Translations under genes and position numbers: made by a program | The notes under the pieces: model-generated | Seen by the model: the letters and a program-made list of their open reading frames with translations, nothing else | Databases searched by the model: none | Told to the model about the DNA's origin: nothing | Source: Gautieria morchelliformis | Taxonomy: Eukaryota > Basidiomycota > Agaricomycetes > Gomphales > Gomphaceae | Direction: 5' to 3' | Length of the DNA: 64,000 nt | Assembly: GCA_015179125.1 (NCBI GenBank) | Contig: WHVA01000016.1 | Span: forward strand, 1-64,000 | Part shown: in pieces, positions 1 through 11,364 of the stretch | How the letters are laid out: every line of letters starts with the position of its first letter | Numbering within the stretch: position 1 is the stretch's first letter

Positions 1-27
1 GTTCCGCGGCCTTTTCCGCGCATGCGG

Positions 28-1136
28 TCAACATCCATCGGGCAGGGCCACTCTTCGAGGGAGGAGGGCTATGGTTCCTAATAGGAGCGGGCGGAGCAAG
101 CGTCGGAAATACTTTCCGCATGGGAATGAATGCGCTTCCGGTTTTGGCACAGGTGGAGTAGGACGAGTGGAACTGCGCGTCATATTCCGGCTCGTCTCCA
201 CGAAGGCCTTATTTGCTTCTCTGTTCCGGGACACCCTCTGTGCAGCTTGGTACCACCCTTCCGGGTCATCAAAGTCCGGAGCTCCATCCCCAAGCAGCGC
301 AACTTGGTTCTGGAGTGTCGGATCAAGTCCTCGTCGGAATTTGATGACGATCGTCTTGTCGTCATCATACTCCGCAAGGTCGATGAGCTCCTGGAAGCGA
401 TCGATATAGTCATCGACCGGATCCTTGGCCTGGTACCAGCTGGTCCCCTCGAGCTTCGTAAGGGCTGTGAGCTGCTCATTTTTTGGGCAGAACTGGTCGG
501 AAAATGTTTTCTCGAAGGCGTCCCAGTCCCAGAAGTAGTTCCCCTTGCCCTTTGCTTCATGTCGGATCACCTTGTCTGCAAAACGGGCTGCCGCGGTCCG
601 ACTTGAAAAAGGACAATGCCCAGTGAATCCGAGCCTGGTCGTTCGGAAAGAGGTCTCCGACAATTGCGAAGTAGATGCTGCATGTGTTGAAGAATGCGCG
701 TCCCTTCTCCCGATCTCCATCAAAGTCCGCCGGAGTTGCGGGTTTGACCTTTGCTAACTTCGCGGACTTTCTCTCCTCCGCCAGTTCCGCTTTTCCGAAA
801 TCCGGATCATCCAACATTTCATTTCCACCACCTTGTGGAATATCTAACTTAGCCAAAATCGCTTGTAAGGCTGTTTCAATCGCGTCGGTCTTCATCCGGT
901 TCCGCGTCAATTCCTCCTCCATATTCCGAAGACGATCGTCCGGATCCATGTCGGAAGGAGAAATGTGGGACGGGATTTCCGGGGTTGGGAGCTCGACGTA
1001 AGAAGAAGGGCTGTTGTACGCTGTGTGTGCGGAAGAGGTTGCGATCTCTGAGTCGCTGTCTCCGATTCCGAACGCACCTATGGCGAATGCAACGCGCAGT
1101 ACGACCGCCGGTCCTCTAGGGGAGAGACTTTTCTGC
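28..1136 (-). pseudogene. Ty3-type gag of element G1, frameshifted
   Basis: This is the capsid polyprotein region of a Ty3 retrotransposon read leftward, just inside its 5' LTR. The upstream half (about 1136 to 600) has an acidic leader and a helical stretch with MEEELTRNRMKTDAIETAL. The downstream half (about 600 to 28) carries the typical retrotransposon-gag core, with FSDQFCPKNEQLTALTKLEG and YIDRFQELIDLAEYDD. The two halves lie in different frames and join near 595-605, so one indel breaks the ORF. The C-terminal part also loses frame near the window edge. The pol genes should lie to the left, outside the window. Gag assignment rests on motif and position; exact start is uncertain (a Met near 949 is plausible). 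Confidence 0.75.
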
Positions 1137-1592
1137 TGTAAGGGCAACCCTGGCTAGTCGTGGAGATCACACTACCACACAACTGACAAGGGGAAATCCA
1201 AAGTCTGTGTAAATGAACAGAGCATACAAGAGAGGGGATTCTCACCTGACAAGGGGAAATCCAAAGAGAAAAGTCTAAGGACCCCAATGTCAGCGAGCCC
1301 GTATTATACTACGCTGCGCAGCCAGGGACAACACTTGGCACCCGCCATCAACCCTGCACCTCCCTGACCCTTGATCGACCCTTGATGTCACCTATTACGC
1401 GAGTCGCTTGATTTCCGACACTGTTCCGAGGGTGGAACTCGGAAATTGGAGTGGAACTCGGAAGGCGAACAGAACTGGTAGAAGTTCTCCCAGAAGCGGA
1501 ATCATTTCCGAGAGCGGAGGCGGAGATGGAATCGGAATCGTCTTCGGAAATGGAGTCGGAACTGGAAATGGAAAACAGGGTGTCCCCTGACA
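1137..1592 (-). repeat. 5' LTR of Ty3 element G1
   Basis: Read on the minus strand this begins TGTCAGGGGACACC at 1592 and ends CCTTACA at 1137. It is a diverged copy of the LTR at 9694-10120, sharing both ends and a Ser/Asp-rich translated stretch. The neighbouring gag reads away from it, so this is the 5' LTR. The 5 bases outside it are gtgac (1593-1597); the partner target duplication would lie left of the window. Confidence 0.8.
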
Positions 1593-1597
1593 GTGAC

Positions 1598-3190
1598 ACC
1601 ATCATGTTGCTCCTGCAGCACATAATAATAGTGTAAAATATATACAAATTGTTTGTTTAGACAGAATTGTCTAATATTGTGAGGCTCATCATGAAACTGG
1701 GCCCACATTGGCAGTGGGATCTGATTTTTTTCACCACAAACTGCAGCTTGCTTTGCATTTAAGCCATGTCTGATTACCAATTAATAGAGTAAAAAGCTTT
1801 AGTGTGACAAAGGCTAAATGACTCTGTGCCGTCTTTGTTACATAATATCATCTGCATCACTGACTTCCGGAATGAAAGCCGGGTCAGCTAAGCTCTTTAA
1901 AGGGTCTTCAATCGGTCTGGAGTCAAAGTATTTAGAGCCTGAAGCTTGCTGAAGCTTTGCCTGCCTGGCTCTTTTGGTTGGGGAGTCATGGCTGAGATGA
2001 AAATTTTCCGACAAGAATTTGGACTGGTCACGTGACCGGCGAATTTTCGGGTTTTTGAAATTATGCTCATTTCAGTAAGTTTCCTTCTAAATTTTAAATT
2101 TGGGGACCTGCGGTGCCATTTAGCGCCGTCGGCAGACTTGCTGCCTTTTAGCGTAGTACATGTACCGTTACTTAACTCCGTAGTCACGTGCCACATACTT
2201 CGGCTACTTCGGCTCGGCACCCATAGCGGTCCAGGTCCAAGGTCCATGGAACGCTCGAGAGCGGCCACGCACGACGAAACCTCTCTTCGCTCAGAATCAT
2301 CAGTATCCGGTCAATAAGGACTTATGAAATTCGATGGGCATGTGTTGTGTACCTCGATAACGTCGTTTATATTTAACTCTGGATCCAACCAGGTTAGCTT
2401 GTTACCAGTGTTCCAAGGGAGCCGACATGATTCGATCACGACAGCTACAATTTCCAAGCTGAATTATCGAATGACTACAAAAACATGCCAGACGTCCAAT
2501 GCCGTTTATTCTCCTTAGGTTTCACTGTCACCATTCTAATAATATCAGACTAAAAAAAAACAGCAAACACGTCGCAGATCATCTCAGTAGCTTCCTGGCC
2601 TTTCCCTCGCGGTTACCATGTCGTTGTTCCCCATGTCGAAATATGATGGTCTCTTTATACCCGCGTCGTACAGGACATGCCGCCAAATGAGAAATTTCTC
2701 GTGTCGCCGTATCCAGCAACATTGACACGAGCTGGTATGTTTGCAGAGATCATCCAACGTCGCTATATAATTACAGACAGATAAAAACTTTGGCGATTGA
2801 GCTAGATCGCTCATACCGTCTCATTTCCTCGTGTTCCCATCCCAGGTAACCCACTGGAGATGCGTCATCTTAATCCACATCAGTGAGCTTTGTCGCAGTT
2901 GGATTTCATGTATCATTATGCTGACACCGCACAATGAGTCGACAATGAGTACTAAGTGTGCTTACAGGAGAACTGGTTTTAAATGCATTCCGCCTAGGAA
3001 AATCGAGGGTAGTAACCAACTCCTGACGAGAAACCGAGCCTCAATTACTCGCTCGATGATGCTTCTTTGATGTATCACTAACTTTAATTCTTTTACATAT
3101 GATGTTCTTCCATCAGGCCCATCCGTATTGCAAATTGTGCCATGCCTCCGCACTGATGGATGTTGTGAACATCTGTTGACTTGGCAGCAC
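1598..3190. other. No gene recognised; unassigned intergenic sequence
   Basis: I see no supported gene here. ORFs are short and lack family motifs. The block at about 2290-2330 resembles one at about 27125-27175 in the same orientation (shared atatccggtcaat-type core), which suggests an old dispersed repeat. Confidence 0.4.
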
Positions 3191-3203
3191 CCATAGCCAT
3201 AAT

Positions 3204-3213
3204 CTTATATATA
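3204..3213 (+). promoter_or_regulatory. TATA-like box upstream of DUF6533-like gene
   Basis: A tatatata run lies about 85 bases before the ATG at 3294, a normal spacing for a fungal core promoter. It is followed by a pyrimidine-rich stretch before the start codon. Confidence 0.35.
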
Positions 3214-3293
3214 CACCTTGCATGATCTGCTACTCCAACCCCACATCACTACGCAAAACTCAGTCACTCGTCTGCATTCCATTTTATTATATC

Positions 3294-5059
3294 ATGTCTC
3301 AGGTGGACCCAATCCAGGTGCTATCAGACAAGTACGGTCTGACCACATTGGAAGAGATGCAACAGAACTTACCAGAACTAGCATTGCCGTCAACTCTGTC
3401 AACTTCGCAGCGCTTGGTATGCATACATGACCCCTATCTGATTCCACGATTACCATAGCTTGTTATACAGCACTGCTCGTCTATGACACTCTTCTCACGA
3501 TGCCATCTGAGATCAAGCACATTTGGTGCAAGACCGTCAAAATTGGCGCCATTCTCTATTTACTCGCTCGTTACCTGCCCATGGTTTTGTTCCTTGTTGT
3601 CATATATGGTGATTCATCTAGCGTGTCCTTTGAGGTATATTATGACAATGCTCTCATGTGTCCTTACTGATTGGAATGTGTATCTAGTATGACTTTCATT
3701 CCTAGTGAAGAAGCACCCTAGAGACTCATATTTGAAGGCAATGTAATAATATACTTCATCTAACTGGTGCTTTGAATGTTGCTTCTCTGATTGGAGTACA
3801 GGGTCAGTGATTATACTCATATATTCATCAAGTAGAAGGCTCAACACATTTTATTATCTAGGCCTTCCGCTAGCTCGCACCTATGCTGTTTCCCTTCAGA
3901 ATCAAAGGGTTTTGAGTGTCCTTGGGCTGCTTATTCTTAGTGATATTATCATTAAAGTGGTATGTCCCTGTGCAGACTTTGAATAGATAGCATAAATTAA
4001 TTGCACTGGATATAGTACCAGTCTGTTTGGGAAAACTGCAATCTCACTAGTTCACAAGCTAATACAATGACTTTGTCAGTACTGACTATGACTTTCTGCT
4101 TAGATTTATACTAACAAATTCTTCAGGTGTAAGATCTAGGGGTCTGTACTTGCCCAATTGTCTCTGAATACCTTTGACAGTGACTACCATCAGTAATGTC
4201 ACTGTAATCCTTTTTGACACTGGAGTCGTGATAGTAACCATTCTGAGCTCAATTCAAACCCTGAGGCTTTGGTGGAAAGGTGAGATTTGGGATAAGAAAT
4301 CTCTCATTAGTCTAGTGATTTACCAAGGTGAGCATACAACACATTGCTTATATCTAAGGACATATCACTAACCTACAGGTAAGGCTTTATCAGATATGGG
4401 TATGGAATATTATTCCTATGATAGTTCATATGTCTGATTCAGATTCAGATTTGTGCTTACCATTAGTTTAGCTAATGCTATCACAGCCAAGGTCTTGTTG
4501 CTTATAAACCTGTTGAGTTTTGAGAGCTTACTCAGTCTTCTTCTACACTTCAGGTATTAAGGGTATGTAAGACCTTGATCATGATATAAAAATGGCTAAC
4601 TTCCAGCTGATTTATGGTATGAAGCAAAGCATTGATTCTATCCTGGGCTGGCTTCAGAACAGGTATCTTCCCAGGAAGTTAAGATGCATGTGCTTGTACT
4701 TACTGTGCACATACAGCTTGTCAATAATTATCATCTGCCGCTTTCACTTAACTCTCAAAGAGAGACACAGTCAACTTAACAGCCCCTCATTGCCCTCTCT
4801 TTCATTCACCAGCTTCCAAGCAGCCAGACAAAGTGTTCACAATGCTGTAGTGGCTGAATTCGGGAACCCATGCTTAATCCAGGAGACCATGGAGGACAAC
4901 ATAGCTGATCAGGAAGGCCAGCAGTCACCTGAAGAGGCTGGGTCAGCTGGGATAGAGTTGGATGAGTTTCCTTGGGCAACTGGATGTCCTGCAGATGTAG
5001 AAATTTCTGGGCATAGTGTCACCAGTGAGCAGTTAACATCTCCTTCAGGCACTGGCTAA
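3294..5059 (+). CDS. DUF6533-like multi-pass membrane protein, multi-exon
   Basis: This resembles the large basidiomycete DUF6533 family of unknown function, which has about seven membrane helices. The ATG at 3294 opens MSQVDPIQVL. After a short intron (gtatgc at about 3418 to an ag near 3460) comes ALLVYDTLLTMPSEIKHIW and the membrane segment GAILYLLARYLPMVLFLVV, typical of the family's first helices. Further exons encode LARTYAVSLQNQRVLSVLG (about 3870-3957) and a helix ending TILSSIQTLRLWWKG (4225-4290). The last exon (about 4795-5059) encodes FQAARQSVHNAVVAEFGN and an acidic tail ending at a TAA. Introns carry gt/ag ends, but the exon 1-2 frame join is not clean, so it may be decayed. A partial inverted copy lies at 27345-28400. 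Family call is from memory of the motif pattern. Confidence 0.6.
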
Positions 5060-5159
5060 TGCTTCAGTAGGATCTGGAAGAATGGCAGAGGCTTAATGAT
5101 GGCATCCAAGCTAATGCATCATAGCTGCAATTCCAATACAAACCCCTAGTAGAGCACCA

Positions 5160-5730
5160 TGCAGCCACTTACATCAACCTACCTTTCTAATCTATTGCAA
5201 CACTTGGAAATTGGTCACCGTAGAAGATGTGGCTATCTGCTCATTCTGGCCAACCCATACTGTCAACAACATGTAGATGCATATATATTCTGTGATGTTT
5301 CAAGTTTGACTGTGTTCATAATATTATTACTATGCTTCATGAAAATATCATTTGTGAGTCAGTGAACTGTGTGCAGATTTGAAGGGATGGAAAAAAATTG
5401 CATGTAGTCCTTGTGTGTGTGCATGCCTGGGATGTGAAGTACATGCTTGGCTATGGTAGTTTGTAAATGCTACAAAACAGCATGGGCATACCATAACATC
5501 GTCATATTCTTACATGTCAAGCCATCTAACAGCAGGGCTCAGCATGCTTCAGTGTCAACTACCATCCAACATGCAAGGGCAAATATGGCATTGATAATAA
5601 TGATCTATATACTGCTCGTCATAGTCAGTAGCCTCCTATTGGTTCAGGATATGGGTGCTAGTGTCTGGGCTGTATTCTGTTTGAGAGAAGCATACTCCCA
5701 CTCAGATTCCCTCATCCAATATGAAAGCAT
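5160..5730. other. No gene recognised
   Basis: AT-rich sequence with short ORFs and no family motif. It ends at the target duplication ctagc (5731-5735) of the solo LTR that follows. Confidence 0.35.
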
Positions 5731-5735
5731 CTAGC

Positions 5736-6764
5736 TATCAAGATTGGTTTTTAGGCGTTAATATCATGTATTAGTGAGCACAGTGAATGCCTGAATAACT
5801 TGTGCAAAGAGATGTGCCATTTGGCGAATAAGGTAAACCAATAAATGTTCAGAAGATAAGAGGACTGCCCAAACGGGGCTCGCCCTATCTACAGTTGTAG
5901 TGAAGTAGCCCGTGGCACTTGACAATGTAACGTGCAAGGTGTCATGGAAAGGTTGTTTAAGTAGCAAGAATCCTTTCGCCAGTGAAGGCACTCCTTCGGA
6001 GCCCTTCACCGACAGTGCAGATAACAGTTCAAAGGCTAAGGTAACAAAGGTGAAGTACGAAAACTCACCAGTGGTGCTTAAGTCCTCCTCTGGTCGAAGA
6101 TAGGAATCTACAGGAGAGGGCTCAAGACGATGATCACAGTGAGGTCAAGTTTTTCACAAGATGGACGTATGATAATTGAACTGGGGAATATACATGTGAA
6201 TATAAACTACTTATATCGAATGCTCGTATGATATCAGCGAATAGGAAAGAGGCTGTCTGGAGTCAGGGTTGGATAGGGGTGCGCAGTCATGATACAATAG
6301 ATGAAACACATATACAATAGAATCAAAGAGGAGTGTGAACATGAAATGACAGGGAGGAAAGGGGACAAAGGTACTTATGTACGAAAACACGCCTTGGGAC
6401 CTGCATATACGCTACCCTGCACTGAGTCTTCGTCTGCTGGGTTGATCCCACACGATCTATGGGTAGGACATCCCGTGAATGCATTCTGGCCATATGAACA
6501 TCTAAAGGGGCTGGGTCGGGAAGATGATGGGGCCAGTGATGAACCATCACACCGGGTAGAGGATCTCAATCGTGTTTGATGGCGTACCTGCTGGAGAATG
6601 ATGCGAGCAGCGAATGGCTGTTTGGCGAATGGGGCGAAGAGTGCATAAAGCGAATATCGAGGAGGAGTGGTGGAAGGGAAGGGCGAACTCAGGTGAACCT
6701 GCAGGAGGAGCGATGAGGGGGAAGGTAGAGACAGCGAGGCAAGGGAAATAGACAGGTCATGACA
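5736..6764 (-). mobile_element. Solo LTR of G3 family with 5-bp target duplication
   Basis: The 1029-bp sequence matches the LTRs at 15516-16547 and 22117-23369 along most of its length. On the plus strand it begins TATCAAGATTGG (the normal TGTCAAG with its second base changed) and ends GGTCATGACA. It is flanked by perfect ctagc repeats (5731-5735 and 6765-6769). No internal element sequence is present, so it is a solo LTR left by LTR-LTR recombination. Orientation matches G3 (minus-strand element). Confidence 0.85.
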
Positions 6765-6769
6765 CTAGC

Positions 6770-9505
6770 ACACACCACACCATCAATAAGAAGTGTTTTC
6801 TGTTCCTCTGGTCAAGTGCTGCCACAGCTTGCAAAGAGAAGGATGACGAGGAACTTCTTTTGCTGGACTCAGCTGTATGCTCACTCACCCCATCCATGGG
6901 TCATGTACTGGAACACATGAGCATCTTGACCACAATGTCAGGCCTGAGTACCCAAGACCTTATTGTAATGAGAACCAGTATCAGCAGCATTTGGCCTGGG
7001 TGGAGCCTGACATTGCATTAAAATGAGTTAAACCGAGGAGACTGTGATCTATCTGATCATCTAGGGTACCATATATAGAGACTCCATGCGAGCGCCATAC
7101 AGTCTGGGTGCACATGAGTATACACAAATGCCCCAAAAGCTCCTAGGCTCGCCACGTGTCCGGCTGTCTGTCTTCAAGATACCCGCCCGTCAACTCAGAC
7201 CACCATACAGTCTCGATGTTCATAAGTATCCACGGATTTCGTGCCAGAGTAAACTCCCTATGCCCACCGCGTGTCCGTGTCTGCCGTCACGGTCTACCTA
7301 CAATCTTCGAGTCGTGATACGGCCGGACTGGACGCCATCGTCACGCAATGTGCCGCCTGCTGCTGTACTTCCACTGGCAGTCCCTCACTCGACTTGTGAG
7401 TCGGAGTCGCGATGCATGATGCGCGATGCACGATGCACAACCCCCGGGCCCGGACCCTGTCTGACGACGGCTGAGCATGCCGAGGACTGGCGTGTGTGTC
7501 CATGCGCCATGCCATGCGTGGCTCTGTTCAAAACATTGCCCTGGGATTGTTTTTCGCTGTTGTACCTGCCCTGTGCGGCTGCGCCCTCGCCCGCCGGGAT
7601 CCATATGCGGCACCAACGCCAGTTCTCGGCCGTGCATCATCACTGGCAGTGCGCAATGCGCGTGACGACACGATGGTCCCACTTACAGTAAGTCTGTAAC
7701 AAAAACCTTCCAAGCACTTCCCAAAGCGTACAAGCAGAGAAAGAGGTCAAAAGGGGGGAAGGAACGGACATAAGAAAGAAAATGTATACATCGTCTTACA
7801 TAGGGTATGTCCCCAAAAGACATTAACTTGGATGAAAAAAAAAAAAAAAAAAAGGGGGTTAGCAGGTGATGGGGCGATATATGACAGATGATGGGACAGA
7901 CCGAGACGGAAGATACAAGAGAGCACGACAGCATACTAACAAGCACAGCATAGCGTGATAGACTGTGACACCACATGCATATGGCATGATAGCGCCACAG
8001 AACCCAGTGGCGATGATATGTACTAATGCTTTGATCTGGATTCAGGATTTCCTGGCCAGGATCCTGATGTTGCTGGATCCTGACGTTGGTGCATGGGTCA
8101 TCTTGTCTGGGTGCCCCTCTCTGCGAGAGCAGCCCACCGCGCTTGATGCTATTATAGTAAACATGCAGCACCACCATGACCATCCAGTTCGCATGTGTGC
8201 CGCCTCCGAGGCCTCTTCATCATACCTGGAACTCCCCTAATAAGCCACAGATCTTACATAGCTTAGTGACCCCAGGACTTGTGTAGCCGGCGGTCCCGCT
8301 CCGCCGCCAGCTCCGGTGCTGTGATGGACTGGAGTGTATTCGGATATGGGTTGCGTGAGGATGTTCAGTAGCTGAGAAAGGTGTGCGTGGAGGAGGCAGA
8401 GGTGGAGGGAGCGTATGTCCATCCATGGCAGGCAGGAGAGGATGGGGTGGGAGGTATTCGTGGTGGGATATCCTCTCCGTCCACCGTGCGCATGCTGGTC
8501 TGTTGTTGGTTGCTAAGCTATGTGAAGCACCCTTTGCCAGATGGAGGAACAGAAACGAACACTTGCCTGCCCTCCCACCCACAAACACTGCAATTCACAT
8601 TCCCTGTCGAGGACGCCAATCCTCGTGCAGCGCTCAGCGTTCAGTCACCTGTCCCTTTCTCAAACCATTTTCCCCCAGATATGGCATTGCTCCTCTCGTG
8701 TGCTGTTTTGCTGTGCAGTGTAAGGTATTCGTTCATAGACACTGCTCAGCCAACGTGCATGTGCCTGCGTGTTGGTCAAGCACGAATCAGCGCTAGGGTC
8801 AAACGAGACGTGGAGACAGACAAGGATAGCGAGAGATCTGATCCCGAGGTATTACAGCGCTTGCAAGAGAGGTGGTTGGGGGGTGGGGGGAATAGTTTCG
8901 AAGATGTGTCACATGAGGTGGGCAACGGTGTGTGCGTTTTGATAAGCAAGGAGTGCACGTAGGGTATTTTCTCATGAGGCGTGTTTTTTGGCGTGTCTGG
9001 TGTATGGTGTGGCCCCATGACGAGGGATAAGTATATTTCTGTGCATTTTCATGGAAAGATGATTGTGTACATGTGGCCTAGAATGCTGGTGTGGCTCAGA
9101 GTTATAGACGTCAGGCGCGGCGCACTGGTGCATATAGTTGATTCAGTGGTGGTCCCCTACGCGGCAGATGTCAGACGAGCACGTGGGGGATGTTAATCAT
9201 GGAGTGCACCCAGCATATGCGACCACTGCGGCAGTTTCTATATTAGACTTACGATGTCAGACATATCCATTCGACGCGATCTGTGCGGCATGTTCGACGA
9301 ACAACAGGTAGGCGAGTACCTGCCGACTCGACATGCCGCTGGCACGACATGCTGCATGCATTCCTCACTAGTACGATGTAGACAATGATAACAATGGCAG
9401 GCTGGATATGGAAACACCTTCGATGGGATAGCTGCCTCCATCATGATCCTCTCCTGGCGCAGTGACTGTTTCAGCACTGCGAGCCATGGCGTACCTTAGA
9501 ATGTC
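6770..9505. other. No gene assigned; low-complexity and repeat sequence
   Basis: Several ORFs over 100 codons overlap on both strands around 7086-7691 and 8220-8962. None shows a recognisable domain, and their composition (His/Pro/Ser/Cys rich) is what antisense reading of a biased sequence gives. A poly-A tract of about 19 bases sits near 7837-7855. Part of this could be decayed host exons, but I cannot name them. Confidence 0.3.
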
Positions 9506-9510
9506 GACGC

Positions 9511-9690
9511 TGGCAAGGGGCAGCCCACGTGTAAGTATTGTCAAGCATGAGACGCCTAGACGCCGTTGAGCCGTGCAGAAGCTCACCGGGGCTAAGAATA
9601 GATCAGGGACAGGGCCACGTTGGCACATGGCGGTGCAAGGAGGTGGCCGGATCGATTGATGTTCAGGCTTGGCACTTCGCGTGCCAGTGA
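9511..9690. repeat. Dispersed repeat copy A (partner at 24490-24663)
   Basis: About 170-180 bases here match 24490-24663 in the same orientation. Shared landmarks are gcagcccacgtg, the segment around gctaagaatagatcaggga, and ggaggtggccggatcgat. The G2 3' LTR is inserted at its right end. Family unknown. Confidence 0.6.
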
Positions 9691-9693
9691 TGC

Positions 9694-10120
9694 TGTAAGG
9701 GCAACCCTGGCCGGTTGTGGAGATCACACTACCACACAACTGACAAGGGGAAATCCGAAGAGAAAAGTCTAAGGACTCCCAATGTCAGCGAGCCCGTATT
9801 ATACTATGCTGGCCAGCCAGGGTCAACACTTGGCACCCGCCATCTACCCTGCATTCCCCTGACCTCCCTGACCCTCGATCGACCCTTGATGCCACCTACT
9901 ACGCGAGTCGCTTGACTTCCAATACTGTTCTGAGGGCGGAAGTCGGAAATTGGAGTGGAGTCGGTAAAGCGCACGGAACTGGTGGAAGTTCTGCCAGAAG
10001 CGGAATCATTTCTGAAAGCGGAGTCGGAGATGGAATCGGAATCGGAACCGGAGTCAGAAATGGAGTCAGAACTGGGTGTGGAGGTGGAACTGGAAATGGA
10101 AAACAGGGTGTCCCCTGACA
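9694..10120 (-). repeat. 3' LTR of G2
   Basis: Starts (minus) TGTCAGGGGACACC at 10120 and ends CCTTACA at 9694. It is preceded on the minus strand by a G-rich polypurine tract, AAAAGGGGGGTGA (10121-10133), which primes plus-strand synthesis in LTR elements. Outer flank is gatgc (9689-9693). The pol-end ORF reads on into the LTR. Confidence 0.85.
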
Positions 10121-10786
10121 TCACCCCCCTTTTAGCATGCTGCGTCCTCAAAGCACGGGACACGAGGGATTGAAAGGCCAGTGAGCGGATTTGGCGAGGG
10201 GCACCAGGGTGTGTCCTGTAGAACTCGTGGAGTTTGTCCGGAGCGGAAACATCTTGCTCTGTGACCCACGAATTCTCCTCATACCCATACCCTTCCCATT
10301 TCACGAGGAATTGGAGTCGTCCTCGCACAAACCGGCTGTCCAGGATCCGTTCCACCACATAGTGCTCTTCCCCATCTACAATTTCCGGTGGAGGTGGCGG
10401 ATGAGCCTTCTGACCTGGAATTGGGTCCTCAAGTGCAGGGAGCAACTTCACTACATTGAAGATGGGGTGCAGGTGGGACATGGAGTTTGGAAGTCGGAGG
10501 CGGTACACGTTCTTTCCGACCCTCTGCATCACTGTGAAGGGCCCAAGGTAGTGGTGGGCACGCTTCTGCGAAGGGCGTGTGGTGCAGATGTCACTCGCAT
10601 CTAGATACACCTTGTCTCCAACTTGGTACTCTGGGGCAGGAACCCGGCGTTAGTTGTAGTACCTTGCCATGTCATCCTTGGCCTTCGCAAGGGCCGACTT
10701 GGCTTCCGAAAGGATGGAGTCCATGCGGTCTCGGAACTCATTGACCGTCTCAAGTGGGACTCTGCCTGGCGTGGCTTGAAGCCCAT
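10121..10786 (-). pseudogene. G2 integrase C-terminus and chromodomain
   Basis: The stretch encodes the integrase C-terminal SH3-like fold (LGPFTVMQRVGKNVYRLRLP, about 10540-10480), then HPIFNVVKLLP and a chromodomain with YVVERILDSRFVRGRLQFLV followed by WEGYGYEENSWV. Chromodomains of this class are thought to steer integration toward methylated-histone chromatin. The aromatic cage positions (Y, W and the WEGY segment) look present. Two frames are used (10601-10786 and 9804-10610), so a frameshift lies near 10610-10650, where an RMDSILSEAKSALAKAKDDM-type linker is read in yet another frame. Confidence 0.75.
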
Positions 10787-10795
10787 CCGTGGGTG

Positions 10796-11359
10796 TCATC
10801 CGGAGTTGAGCATGAAGGGAGTCTGTTGTGTGGCGGAATGTACATGGTTGTTGTATTGAAATTCCGCCAGTGGAAGTAACTCGTCCCAGTCATCCTGCCT
10901 CTCATTGACAAAGAGGCGGAGGTATTTCTCCAGCTCCGGATTGACCCATTCCATCTGTCCATCACCCTGCGGATGGTATGCTGTGGCAGTAGCCAGCTTT
11001 ATGCCGAGCAGGCAGTAGAGCTTCTGAGTCAGTTCCGCGACGAACTGTGGACCTCGGTTGGAAACAACTTGCTTCGGGAGTCCATGCAACTTCCAGACAT
11101 GCGCAAGGAACAGGCGGGCCGCTCCGAGGGCTGTGATCGTCGTGTGCATCGGAATGAAGTGGGACACCTTGCTGACTGAGTCCACGACGTTGATTATTGC
11201 ATCGTAGCCATGAGACTCTGGGAGTTTAACGATGAAGTCGACACTGATGGTGTCCCAGCGGGATTCTGGAATTGGGAGTGGAACAAGCTCCCCGATGGGC
11301 GGATGTCTCTGTGCTTTGGTCCGGAGGCAAAGGTCGCACGTCTTCACATACTGTCCAAT
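10796..11359 (-). pseudogene. G2 integrase core
   Basis: Encodes the second half of the HHCC zinc finger (CDLCLRTK) and the DDE catalytic core: WDTISVDFIVKLP (first Asp), VVSNRGPQF, and HPQGDGQMEWVN with the conserved Glu. The second catalytic Asp is Asn here (codon aac, plus-strand 11057-11059), which should abolish strand transfer. The N-terminal half of the zinc finger is cut off at 11365 by an inserted LTR-like element and resumes at 12868. Confidence 0.8.
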
Positions 11360-11364
11360 GTAGC

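Noticed and set aside
7086..7691. 201-codon plus-strand ORF as a gene
   Set aside because: Composition is Cys/Pro/Arg-rich in all overlapping frames and it lacks any motif; equally long frames overlap on the other strand.
8381..8962. 193-codon plus-strand ORF as a gene
   Set aside because: No recognisable domain, no splice support, and an overlapping antisense ORF of similar quality.
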